DNA of 64,000 nt from Warburgia ugandensis (Eukaryota > Streptophyta > Magnoliopsida > Canellales > Canellaceae), in the NCBI GenBank assembly GCA_035236585.1, contig CP141132.1, positions 22,357,945-22,421,944 on the forward strand, given 5' to 3'. Position 1 is the first letter of the stretch. Every line of letters starts with the position of its first letter. The notes under the pieces were generated by a model. The model saw only the letters and a program-made list of their open reading frames with translations, was not told the origin of the DNA and ran no database searches. The position numbers and the translations under genes were made by a program. This document shows positions 1 through 11,230 of this stretch, piece by piece.

Positions 1-143
1 ATTTAGCAAATCAATGGTTAGATGGTCAATTGGAGCTAAAATTCATATTTTGTCTAAAAATTACATAATTGATTGGTTAGATGGTTTAATTAAATGCTAA
101 ATTAGGGGTATTTTTTTAGAAGAATATAGTCTTATGTTAGAAT

Positions 144-177
<34 letters not shown>

Positions 178-1319
178 ATCTTGGGTCTCTTTGTATGACA
201 TGTTTTATGGCTTTTGGGCCTTGGACATAGATGATTTGTGATTTGAACATCCTCTAAACCTTTTGAAATTACGAATGTTCCATGAATGAAATATCTTTAA
301 TATTATTTGAAATTTTCATTGAATTGGAGATTTGATATACAATTTTGAAAATATGAAAGTTTTGTAAATTTAGTATCTTCATATATGATTTTAAATTTTT
401 CTATGAATTTAGAAATTTGATATTGATTGCATTTTAAATGCAATGATTTGATAAAAACTCATTTCATATTTGTACTTTGATCATATGCAATTTGGTTCAT
501 CTTAGACTTGGTATATGATTTATGGACTTATGACTTTTCATATTCATCCTATTTTATTTAAAACTAAACTAAAAATAGCATGGTTTTATCTTGAATATGA
601 ATGCATGTCAGAGAATATGTTTTTATAAAATAAATGATGATTCTTTATCAATAAATGTGTCTTGTTCTATCTACACAATCACAACCTTGCAAAGATATTG
701 TAGTTTACATTATCTTAGATTTATAGAGTAGAATAGAAAGATGAGTAGCATAAGTCAAAAAATAGAGCACAGATTACTAGGTTAGCAATTGTAGAAATCA
801 AGACTTCTTAAATTGGAAGGAAGCTTCAATAAGGTTTACAATTTGATCTAATTCTTAGACTCAAGTTTGTAAAGTATATGTAAATTGAAGTTGTGTACAT
901 GTATTGATTGTAATAGTTAAGCAATGAGATGTATGGCTATGTTTGGAAGTTTTGGGAATGGAAGAAATTAGTTTGAACGTTTTAAATTAAAACTACTTTG
1001 AAAATTGTTTATTAGGTGGTCTACATTGAATGTGTTCAATGGGAAAATGTTAGAAAAATAGAGCAAACTCCTTCAAATATTTGGTAGCAATGAGGAGCTC
1101 ATTTCACCATTATATCCTTGTTTTGAAAAAGAAATAATACTTAGGGTTTTCAAAAAAAATATTTCAAATTTGTTTACAGAGTGTTCTTGTATATTTTGGT
1201 GGGGAGAAGTGAATTATGGAACATATTGAATGCAAAACTAATTTTTGATAGTTTGTTTTAAATGAAATGTTTTGATTTGCAAGAAAAATGGAACATGTAA
1301 AAAATCAAGAACATGAAGA
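1..1319. other. AT-rich stretch without a recognised gene
   Basis: No long open frame, RNA gene or transposon domain is visible here. The only structured element is a (GA)15 microsatellite at 147-176. The right part leads into the CACTA remnant that starts near 1320 and may be its 5' untranslated region, but no CACTA terminal repeat was found. Confidence 0.5.
147..176. repeat. (AG)15 microsatellite
   Basis: Uninterrupted AG dinucleotide run of 30 bp. Confidence 0.95.
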
Positions 1320-4175
1320 ATAGTCAAACTTGAGTTGATGTCATAACAGAAAGGGCAGATGGCAAGTAAAATGAAACATATTATTAAGAAAAATCAAAGG
1401 GAATAAAAGTGTCTGTCTAGTTCAATAGTATGGGACAAGAGAAAGGTGACAGTGTCACATCCTATATGAGTTACCTTTGCCACATGGTGAGAAGCATGGT
1501 GCCTATTACTATTAATGATTGGAGATATGTGTCACATCAATCACAAATTTGATATTGGAGATGGTGAAGGTATGTAAATGTTCTACATATATAGTATAAT
1601 GTGTACCTTATAAGTAGAGTAGCGCACCTACTTTTACTTAACTTGTAATCTGCATTTGATGTTCCTGATGACAAGAAGATGCATGGTTTTTAAGAAGTTG
1701 GTGAGCAATGGAGAAAATGAAAGAATTTCCTTGCTAGGAACTATGCACTTCCAAATGTGGATGATCCTTGAGGTTGTAAAATATCCATGAGATATATTCC
1801 AATGTCACTGACCAGGATGCATGAAATGAATTTGTACATTGCCACCTATCTCCTAATTTGGGGTATGTTAATAAACTAAGGTTTGATTGATATAATATTA
1901 TCAATTATTCTTAATTATGTAACTTTAATTGTGTCAAATGTGTAGGCAAAGAGTGCGAAAGGGAGAGAGGTGCTTGCAATTAATAATATACAACATCACC
2001 TCACTAGGTTGGGCTATGCTAGGGTTGGAAGAACGAGAAGTATTTGTGAGAGTTCATTTCTTTCTAATTATACCATAGTTATATTTGATTACCTAAATTT
2101 GATATCTCTCTTAACAATAAAATAAACATGGGATTATGGAACTCATTAGCTACACTATCCTATGAAAAATGATACATTCAAAGGGGCATAAAGCCAAACC
2201 TTCAGAGATGAATCGGCTGCACAAGTTGCTTCTTGAATAGTAAGTGGTTGCATATGATTACCTTATATTGTTTGAATATAACATTATATATTAGTTCATG
2301 GAATTGATCATGTTCTTATAATTAAATTGTGTAGAATGAGTTGGCCTAAATACTACATCTATAAGGACTCTAGGTAGCATTGCTGCAAAGGATGACATCC
2401 TATATTGGGCTTTAGAAAATAAGGAGGAGTGCCCTGGCTAAACAAGGGGCCAATGGCATAATGTTGTTCCCTCAAAATTCTATTATCAAAAAGTACTTGA
2501 ACGAAATAATGCAGACTTTATTGATCAACTAAAAGTATAATTATAAGATCAAATCCAAAATGAATTGTGCAATGAGATAACATGGAATGTATGTAAGGAG
2601 TTAGAGACTGTAAGTGGTCTAGAGCAAGCTTCTACTCCATAACCCTAATCATGCACAAGGTATAATTCTCCTATTAAAGAAGATGAGGAAGAGCAACCAA
2701 TGCCCTTTGAATGAGAAATTCTAGTAAGGAGGTATACACATACTCATATTTACTTTTTCTTTGACCAATTAATTGGCCTACCTCATCCATTTTTATATAT
2801 CTAGTATTTTTTATTTGCAGGTGAGTCAATGCATTAGTAGGGCCTATCAAGAGGATGTCTGCTTACCATTTTTTATAGATGCCAAAGATGTTTTTACCAT
2901 TGGGTAGGCCATTGGATATCATGTCACTTGGTCAAAGTGATAGGATATGTCATTCTCGTAAAATCTAAGGTATACATGTTTCATACAATCATCTTCAATA
3001 ACATTTTTTGGTGACCTAACTTTAGTTGTTTATTATCTACATCTAATGTTAATTAGACACAAGAGCAAGTACCATCAAGGCATAGATCCTCTGCATCATC
3101 ACCTATAGTCATAGCAATCAAACTGATACTATACTTATGGTTATTTGCATGATAAAATTGACTATTATCAATGAATATTATTGATTAAATTTTTTATAAA
3201 TTTATAGCAATCATGTAAGGATCAACTAGATGTCCATCTAACATGCCTCTTCGCATGAGGATCCTTTATAGAATTATTAACAAAGATAAGGTAATCAACC
3301 TTATACAACTAAGGCTTAAAGTACTTGTTGATGATGCAGTTGAAGTACCACTCACGGTAGTGGACCTTGTAATAGTTTGTAAGTAGGATCAACTTGAGAA
3401 CTCATGCATTTTCTCCTATATTGGTTATGTAAATATCTACTTTAATAAGAACCCTTGACATTACATGTCAATCAGTAATGATAAATAATAATATTTCTTT
3501 CTATAAATACTTGCATGATAAAATGCAGGATTAGAGGTCAAGGATGATAAAAAATTCCTTGACCTGATTGTCATATGTGGACCGATGGAGCAATGGCCAA
3601 TGGAGAGGTGAGTAGAAGATATTCTACTGTAGTTCTTTCATGCTTGAAGGGATAAACCTTAATGATTCCCTACAATTACAGTTACGAATTATGAACTTTT
3701 ATTATAATTCATATATTTTGTATAAAGATCTCATTAGATGCAGCTAGTTCTAGATGTGCATGGTGGGCAAGCATAGTTTAATAGGTGATGACTAATATGT
3801 TCTTGATATCTAATGCTTTTAAATTATAAATTTGAAGTGCATGGTATAAATATGCTGGATTCACATATACTATGAACTCACCAAACTCACTTGAATAAAG
3901 GTTAAGGTAAGGAAACCTAGTTAACTACTCTATATATAATCTGAAGTTATAGTTAAAAATGATATCCATTGGCCCTATTTCTTTTCTTTGTTGTGCAATG
4001 CCCTAGATAATGATTTGATTGGGAATGTGGATATTATGTCTTGAGATACATGAAAGCCCTGATACACAATGGTGTTAGGTTTCCACAATTAAGGAAGGTA
4101 AGACACAATTTACTAATTGTACATTTTTTTTATAATTCTTTGTGAATTCCAACTAAAAGAATACATCAACTAAAT

Positions 4176-4236
<61 letters not shown>

Positions 4237-4425
4237 TCTTGTAAGTAGTGGTACTACCCAATTGGGTGCATGTGTGTGTGTGTGTGTGTGATCTTGTAAG
4301 TAGTGGTACTACCCAATTGGGTGCATGTGTGTGTGTGTGTGTGTAAGCTATGGTGATGCTTGATTGGGAAAGCAAGGGTTACTCCCAATTAAATTTGGAC
4401 CACATAAGATGTGAATGGGTTGAGT
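1320..4425 (+). pseudogene. CACTA/En-Spm element gene, copy 1: Transposase_24, DUF8039 and Ulp1 remnant
   Basis: Heavily decayed copy of the gene seen more clearly at 15156-17915. Colinear blocks are recognisable in translation. A Transposase_24 block lies at about 1655-1860 (FDVPDDKKMH, then GEQWRK and LARNYALPNVDDP) and continues at about 1945-2010 and 2375-2510 (residues like AAKDDILY). A DUF8039-like block with AIGYHVTW is at about 2905-2935. A C-terminal Ulp1-type cysteine protease block includes LVLDVHGGQA near 3745 and ECGYYVLRYMKALIHNG near 4030-4080, which keeps the Cys-Gly pair of the C48 protease family. Stop codons and frameshifts interrupt every block, so no product is expected. 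Exon-intron borders appear shared with copy 2, for example an acceptor ending GTGTAG before GCAAAGAGTGC near 1945. The last intron has been invaded by (TG)n tracts. In plants this gene accompanies CACTA transposase TNP2; the protease role in transposition is unproven. Confidence 0.75.
4178..4344. repeat. Compound (TG)n microsatellite with embedded 35-bp unit
   Basis: (TG)29 at 4178-4235 is followed by two copies of a 35-bp unit (4236-4270 and 4291-4325), each followed by about ten TG repeats. Each unit ends with the perfect 12-bp palindrome ACCCAATTGGGT. It lies in the presumed last intron of the CACTA copy 1 gene; the matching intron of copy 2 lacks it, so it expanded after the copies separated. 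Confidence 0.9.
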
Positions 4426-4613
4426 ATGTAATGTCTTTTAATTATGATTTTCCAATCTTCCTCAAATATATATAATAATACTATCAATGTAAATTTTTAT
4501 ATTGATTGATACAAAACTATTTAATTTATGTGGATGTAACATTTATTTTTCATTTTCTTTAAGTATATGTGGTTTGTTTATTTGAATGAGGGGATGTTGT
4601 AATGTCAAAGTAA

Positions 4614-4663
<50 letters not shown>

Positions 4664-5140
4664 AGAAGTGTAAATGTAAGTACTTTTGAAGTTATTTTTC
4701 ATGTCTTTGAATTTTATGTTGAATGTTGATGTTGGAAGTGAATATGGATGTCACAGTGAATGTGCCAAATATGAAACATGGATGTTGGAGTTTTCTTCTT
4801 TTTTCATGTATTTGAACATTGTAGGAGGGTTAGAGGCTATATGATTCCAAGAATAGATAGGGGAGAATTTATAAAAGAAAAGTTGTCCTCCTATGAGTTT
4901 TCAAGGGGGACTTGTAGAAGGGTACTATAAGTTTTCAAAGAGAGGAATGTGGGATTGCACTGTAGGTTAGTAGTTCTAGGCATTGAGTTCTCTTGCTGCA
5001 GGCCTTCCAAAGTAATAGGTTCTAGAGGTTTTCTGCAAAGAAGCTACTAATTTGTAAGTCTTCTATGGGTTGGTGGGAACACTATTAACATAAAGTTTTT
5101 AAAGTCTGCATAAAGATGTCATTATATTGACTGCCAACTT
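4426..5140 (+). other. 3' non-coding part of CACTA copy 1
   Basis: No open frame. Contains a (TG)23 run at 4617-4662. By position this corresponds to 17916-18575 of copy 2, between the Ulp1 block and the subterminal repeats. Confidence 0.45.
4617..4662. repeat. (TG)23 microsatellite
   Basis: Uninterrupted TG run of 46 bp in the 3' non-coding part of CACTA copy 1. Confidence 0.95.
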
Positions 5141-5144
5141 CGTA

Positions 5145-5690
5145 AATATTTTTACAAGTGAGCTAGAAATAAATGATTTTAAAAATGTAGACTTAAGAAT
5201 TCATTTGATTAAAAGTGACTTGAAAAGTCTTGCATGAAGAGGAATATTTTCTTGGGAAGGACTTTTAAAGTCGTTTAGAATTAAATGACTTTAAATGTCA
5301 TTAACTTTTGAAGTTCTTTAGACCTAAACAACTATAAATGTCAATAACATTTGAAGTCATTTAAGTAGAACAACTTCAAAAGTATACAAATAAGTTTGGT
5401 GTGAAGATTATTTTACACTAGAAAGGACTTTTAAAGTTGTTTAATGCTAACGACTTTGAAAGTTATTGACATTTAAAGTGTTTAGATCTAAATGAATTTA
5501 AATGTCAACTACTTTTAAAGTCATTTAGCACTAAATGACTTTGAAAGTCAGTCATTTTTGAAGTCGCTTGAAACAAATGACTTCAACCTTTCCTAGTATA
5601 CTTTTGAAGTCGTTTGAGTCCAACAACTTTGAAAATTACTGACCTTTAAAGTTGTTTAATATTAAATGACTTCAAAGGCACTTGTTCATC
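5145..5690. repeat. CACTA subterminal palindromic repeats, cluster 1
   Basis: Six to seven degenerate copies of a roughly 45-50 bp palindromic unit built on ACTTTTAAAGTCRTTTAG and its inverse. The clearest hairpin is near 5525-5550, with the 12-bp arms AAAGTCATTTAG and CTAAATGACTTT separated by CA. The same motif occurs at 6480-6650 and 18577-18838, the latter just inside a CACTA terminal repeat, so these are read as transposase-binding subterminal repeats. Confidence 0.75.
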
Positions 5691-5699
5691 TATAAAAAG

Positions 5700-6478
5700 T
5701 AGACCTTATCTCATTTTTTTCTTGTATCCCCTTCTTCTCACGGTTGGCATGATAGTGTCCTCCTCTAGTCTTTATGCCTCTCTCTTTTTCCCTTCTTGGT
5801 TTCCATTTTGGATATTTTGATTGTTTGTATCATGAAAACACTGTAAGTAAACCATAACTTCTTTTGATCATGAATTGTTTTCTTGTTACTAACTCTCACT
5901 ATTTTCATTTTGTAGATCAAGTGGGTTTTCCCACTATAGATGATGGGGTTTATAAGAGTGTTAGATCATCTTTATTTCACAAAAATTATATGATTTCATT
6001 GAAAATGACAACTATTTCTCTCTCTAACCCTCACTATTGAAGAAAGGGAGAACATTACGATTTGTGGTTCTCATCCAAAATTAGGGTTTGATGAAGAGTG
6101 GTGGTTATAACATCAATTTTTGGCTTAGAAAATTACAAGACACTCTCTCTCCCCATAGAATGGTGTTAGTTGAATACTAGGAGGCTAGATTTTCATGAAA
6201 AAGCGCATATTCTCTCTTTGATCTTGTATTAATAAGATCTAATAATATGTAATGTTTGATACATGTAACATTAGATGTAATAAAAAAATAATTTGCTTTC
6301 CTTGTTCATGTGTTTGGTTATATATATATATATATATATATATTTGTGTGTGTGTGTGTGTGTATAGAATGCATGAATCAACACTAAGTATCATAAAAAA
6401 TTGATTTCATTATGCATTTATGTAAGATATTGTAATGTACAAAAATCAAATATATATATATATATATTTGAAGTGAAT
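5700..6478. other. Spacer between two subterminal repeat clusters
   Basis: No gene recognised. Includes a pyrimidine-rich stretch near 5710-5830 and a (TA)n/(TG)n compound microsatellite at 6319-6363. It may be a segment inserted into the subterminal repeats, because the same motif family flanks it on both sides. Confidence 0.4.
6319..6363. repeat. (TA)12 followed by (TG)9 microsatellite
   Basis: About 25 bp of alternating TA is followed, after a short TTTG junction, by about 19 bp of TG. Confidence 0.9.
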
Positions 6479-6479
6479 A

Positions 6480-6650
6480 CATATAAGTTTTAAAGTCTTT
6501 TGTCTTAAGCGACTTTAAAACTCTAAACTTTTAAAGTCCTTAAGTCTTAAATGATTTTAAAAGTCTGAACTTTTAAAGTCATTTAGCCTTAAATGACTTT
6601 AAAAGAATAGACTCTTAAAGTCATTTACACTAAACAACTTCAAAATTTCT
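6480..6650. repeat. CACTA subterminal palindromic repeats, cluster 2
   Basis: Three to four copies of the same AAAGTCATTTA / TAAATGACTTT hairpin motif as at 5145-5690, for example near 6570-6605 with spacer GCC. No CACTA terminal sequence could be placed at its right edge. Confidence 0.65.
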
Positions 6651-6679
6651 ACTATGAGTTGTACTATCCTATGAAGCCC

Positions 6680-6848
6680 TGGGCCGATGAGGCCGGACCA
6701 AGAACAGGCTGGCAGGCTTCTAGGCTAAGGTGAAGGACAGAGAGTTAGTCCCACATTGCCTGGGGAGAGGAAACGAGGCTATTTATAAGAGTTCAAAGAA
6801 CACTAATGGTCATAACGCATCTCGAGGGGTGAAGCCCCAAAGGGGTGA
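6680..6848 (+). mobile_element. LTR or TRIM-like fragment with TATA box
   Basis: GC-richer than its surroundings. It contains AGTCCCACATTGCC, then a TATTTATAAG box near 6779-6788 and a GAAGCCCCAAAGGGG stem-like motif near 6830-6845. This order resembles the promoter and R-region end of small plant LTR/TRIM elements that I recognise from other genomes. It is cut on the right by LTR A1. Only a fragment is visible and the assignment rests on pattern memory. Confidence 0.4.
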
Positions 6849-9800
6849 TGCAATATCCTCAATTTTTAATCTTAAATTAATGATAAAATTAAAAAATTTA
6901 TGCATATAAATTGCTCCTAAAAACTAGAAACTAGAAAGTACGCGTTGATAGAATTCCAACGACATAAAGAACACAGAAAATGGAGCTCAAACCGAGAAGA
7001 TATGAGCTATTGAAGATGGAAGGGCAGTTTGGTAATTTGGAGGGGCCCGAAATATAGGGGGTTGTTTTGATCACGACACCCCTTCCACCCTTCTACACGA
7101 CTCTATCAAATCTAGCAAATCTGCTAGAGAAATCATCGGGGGGTAGAGTTTAAGGGAAAAGCTTCCCTTCCTCCTCCCCGGCACGATCTCTTTCCCTCAG
7201 ACCTTCTCCCCTCATCGCCCTTTTCCATTGTAAAATTTTCCTCAAACCCTAACGTCTGCAATTTTGTTTTCGATAACTAGAGCTTTAGCAGAATCAATGT
7301 CCGTCAATTGATCTAGGTAAGTCTTACCCCATGTTCCTTTTCCATTTATGGTGTATAAGATGGAATTTCACATTAGTTAATGCTGAAAAACAACATGGGT
7401 TTATAGTTTTCTAGCAACTTTGTGTGCCTTACTGTTGGCGTAAAAATAGGTTAATAAAACAACCTTAAAATAGGGATCGGACCATCCATCTAGTGCATAA
7501 GGAACCCAAGAACAAACCCTTTAAGTTTGAGGGAAATCCAATGGTGGACAATGCCAAAAATCGTGAAGAATAGTACGTAGGAAAATTTTAGGAACATGAG
7601 AAAATTTAAGTAAAAAACCCAAACTTTTGGCAAAATTAATCAAAGGGAGTATTAAAAATGAAAACTACATGAAATGCTGAGCAAAATGGAGCAAAAATCA
7701 CAAAAATAGGGCACTTGTGAGGTCACTGACAACGACCAGACCCCGGTTGTCTTCCTTCACACCGGCTCCCATGTCAGCACCCTGGCGCTGATGCTGGGAA
7801 GCCAAGCAAGACTCCCCAGTGAGAATGTAGTGAGACATGCATCGTGGCATGCGCGCGTGGTGCACGTGTGCTCGGGAGTGCCTGCACACACAGTCACAGA
7901 CAGCCGGGACACTTAGCATCTTAGCGACCGAGATGCACACTAGGGTGCGTCTCGATAACCAAGACGCACGCAGCATGTCCCACTACTCATCCTGGAGCCA
8001 CGACATCTTGGGGATGCTAGTTTACGCCAATGTAAACCCGGGCCACCAGTGCAAATGGCCTGCCCAACCCCCTATAAATTAATAATATTAATTTATGAAG
8101 TATTTTCACAAAAAACTTAATTTCGAGAGATACAGAGGCCCAATTCACGATTAGAAACATCCATTGCGAATGTCTTAGTGATGCAGACTTAGATTTGACT
8201 TAAAAACTTATAATTGACCACTTTTAATTTAGAAAAAATTATAAAATAGTATTGTGGTATTGATAAGTACATTTGAACATTTAAGATAAGAGAATTATAC
8301 GCTCGAGTTGAGGGATCTCACATCGAGGTAGGTGACAACATTTAATGTTATGTTTTGATTTTAAACCTTACATTATCATAGAATCATGATTGATTATGAT
8401 TTAAATTGCATTGGTTATTTAGTCTACGATTTTATGAGACTCAAAGTTATGTCATGATCAATATTTGATTTCGATAATATGTTGAATGGATTCATGATCG
8501 ATGGTTTCACGAGATTGATACTATGTATATATGCATAATTAGAAATTATCTTTCTTTTTTGCATTAATGAAACTAATGGGTTTTCATGAGAAAGGATAGT
8601 GGTGGCTTGGTGGTTAGTCCTTTTAAAGGCTAACCCCTGGATGAGGGGCATGCCTTAGGGATTGTGAGCCACGAGTGCTCCTAGGTTTTGAGATACGTGA
8701 TTTTTGTGTTTTGTGTTTTGTGACGGGTGCTCTCACCTGGTGAATGTCATGGTAGGAAGGAGTGGGGCCAACCACCCACCCTTCGAGATTTGTGATGTGA
8801 TTGTGATATGATAGACACCTGCCCATATATGGCTTTCGGTAGAGGTTTGGTAACATGGATGGTCCACACTACCAATCTGGGCCTTTCCATGGGGACGAAC
8901 GTTAAGTCTCCTGTTATGGTGTCGATAGAGAGTGACCGTGGTTGAGACCCTAGAGGGTTGCCGCTGCGCATGATGATCCATACTCTTGCTCTGGATGATT
9001 ACATGATGAGCATGGAGATATTGTTGTATACCTAAGTATGACGATACTCAGAGGAGTGATATGAGTACTCATTATCTGTTTATATGAGTGTATGGGACAT
9101 TCATGGGACCACGTACCTTAGGGTGCCCTGTTATTATTGTATGCTCATTTACATTAGATCATATCATGTTTTAAACCCAAAAGATGCATGTTTTATCGTA
9201 GATGATGTTTTGAGAGTATGTCAGCATTGCATATAATGACTTTATTTTCATAGATGATAGATCTTCTGATTATATCAGCATCATTATTTGATTTGTTCCA
9301 TCTTTATTACATTAAATGTCTATGTACCTTCACAAGCAATAGCTTGCTAAGGCATTGCTTTGTTTTGCAATGCCTTAGATCTCGAGCGCAATAGCAGGAA
9401 GGGCAATACCGTTGAGAGACCGTGATAGCAGTGGGAGATATCTTCACTTAGACTGATAGACAGTGACGTAAGTTAATAAACGGACTACTATTTGACTTTT
9501 TTTACGGACTCTATACTTTTATTTTATGGGATTGATTATGATAATTATATATATGATGGACACTGAGGTAGGATGTTATGATGGATAGACCCTGGGCCAT
9601 ATTGTTATTATGTTTTGGATATTTATCATTTTGAAAATAAAGGCGTCGATGATTTTGACATTGGTTTGACATGTGTATCGTCTCAATTGTATCACCATGA
9701 AATTTTAATTATGTTTTAAATTATAATCATGATGTTTTGAAAAAGAAAATAACACCTGGAGGTTTTCAATAAATGTTTTAAATAAATAATTAATAGAATC

Positions 9801-9861
9801 TCTTTATTTTGGGATCTCCACTACGACTATTATAAAAAAAAAAAAAAATTGAGGTGTCACA
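6849..9861 (+). mobile_element. Giant LTR, family copy A1 (probable solo LTR)
   Basis: Begins TGCAATATCCTC and ends AGGTGTCACA, giving TG...CA ends and a length of about 3.0 kb. The first 250 bp align with the starts of LTR A2 (53217) and A3 (61943): a degenerate block ending in GGGCAGTTTGGTAATTTG, then a block ending in GATCACGACACCCC. A CpG-rich block at about 7730-8060 matches in position the CpG-rich blocks of A2 and A3. No gag, protease, reverse transcriptase or integrase coding is present. Short open frames inside (7698-7976, 7837-8082, 8623-8981) are not conserved in the other copies. No 5-bp target duplication could be matched (GGTGA against TATCG), so the exact ends are uncertain or this copy is a recombinant. 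Confidence 0.65.
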
Positions 9862-10213
9862 TATCGTCAACCAAATTCCAATTATGAATTGGAACTACAT
9901 TCACATATTCTCAATTGCTACCAATTTTTAAGTACTTGTAATTAATATCTCTTTATTTGTCTCATATATATCATATATTATATATGCATGTTTGAAATTT
10001 TTTTGCATGATTATGTTGATGCAAAATTTGTGGAAATAATATCATTGATGCATATCCAATGATATGCCTGATCTAAACTTTCTGATCCAATAATGAAATA
10101 GATAAGACTATCTTTGCGGTCCCCATATTATAGCTAAAATGGTAACTTTGGATGGTAAGAAAAGTATGCATGTGACCACCAAGAACGATCAATCAAATTT
10201 AAACTAATCATTA
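9862..10213. other. Short AT-rich interval between two LTRs
   Basis: No gene. Contains a perfect inverted repeat, TTCCAATT ATG AATTGGAA, at 9876-9894. Confidence 0.5.
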
Positions 10214-11230
10214 TGTAACATCTTTGATTTTTAAATAATAATTTACAAAAATTTTGTATTATGTAAATTCGAAGTCAAAAGAGAATAATTTTGAAATTCT
10301 CAATTTTTGGAGTTCTAGAAAATAAAAATTATATAGACATCAAATGAAATGTTGAAACCTCAACATTGGGATTGTACTTAAAAAAAACAATTCCAACAGC
10401 ACTAAGTTTGTAGGAATTAGAATTTGGATGAATAAGTTTTGATTTTTTCAAATAGGTAATTTAGTAATTTCACATAGTGGGTCCCACTTACAAAAATTTG
10501 TGATTTGAGTAGCTTTCATATATTTTTTTATTGTAATTAACTATATATTAAGGTACTAAATAGTAAAAAAAAATTATAATTTTCAAGTGTAAAATTTTCC
10601 AAAAATAAATTATTATATAACAAAAGGAGGGGGCCACTGAAGTCATTAGTCGACAAAAAGAGATCATAGCAAGAAGTGTTCTCAAAAACTGATAGGAGGA
10701 AACCCTAGTAGAGCCGGTCGGAGAGAAGAAAAGAGAGAGGAGAGGGGAGCAGAAGAGAAAGGAGGAAGAAGAAGAATGGGGAGAAGGAGAGGAAGAGTGG
10801 AGGAGAAAGGGGACGATCTAGGCTGCTAGTGATGTTCCACACCGATGATTACCAAACCCAATCGACAATGAGAGAAGAAGTGGGAGAAGAAAACGAGGAA
10901 GAAGAAAAAGGGGGAGAAGGAGAGGAAGAGGGGAGGATCTAGGCTGCTAGTGATGTTCCACACTGATGACTCCCAAACCCAATCGACAATGAGAGAAGAA
11001 GTGGGAGAAGAAAACGAGGACGAAGAAGAAGGGGGAGAAGGAGAGGAGGAGAGGAAGAGAGCAGGAGAGGAGGAGAAAGAGGGGGGATCCAGGCTATTGA
11101 TGATGCCCAAACTCACCCAACGGTGAGAGAAGAAGGGGGAGCAGAAAGAGGGAAAAGGGAAAAAGAACAAGCGACTGGAGGAAAGGTGCGCATCTCAGTA
11201 AAAGGAAAGAATTTCCTAGTAGATATTTTG
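10214..11230 (+). mobile_element. LTR family copy B1, 5' part
   Basis: Begins TGTAACATCTTTG and aligns with the start of LTR B2 (40934). Both share a block reading GATTGTACTWAAAAAA, followed by an ATTCCAA.. and CACTAAGT-like segment, then a purine-rich (GA) zone. The shared layout with A copies (ATG AAGAAGTTAT-like block, then TTTAGTAATTT) suggests one superfamily of LTRs. The 3' end could not be found, so the element may be truncated or extend an unknown distance into 11230-13400. Confidence 0.5.
10815..11190. repeat. Purine-rich tandem repeat, three units
   Basis: Units start with GATCTAGGCTGCTAGTGATG at 10815, the same at 10936, and a diverged GATCCAGGCTATTGATGATG at 11086, so periods are 121 and 150 bp. 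Each unit holds a segment with CCAAACCCAATCGACAATG and then a long GA/GGA-rich tract. The long minus-strand frame at 10826-11170, rich in Phe and Ser, is a by-product of this low-complexity sequence. Confidence 0.85.

Noticed and set aside
6849..9861. A 5-bp target duplication ATATC around LTR A1
   Set aside because: ATATC occurs at both edges, but on the left it lies inside the aligned LTR start (TGCAATATCC) and would remove the TG terminus, so it is probably coincidence.
10826..11170. 114-codon minus-strand frame with two similar halves
   Set aside because: The halves reflect the purine-rich 121-bp tandem repeat.
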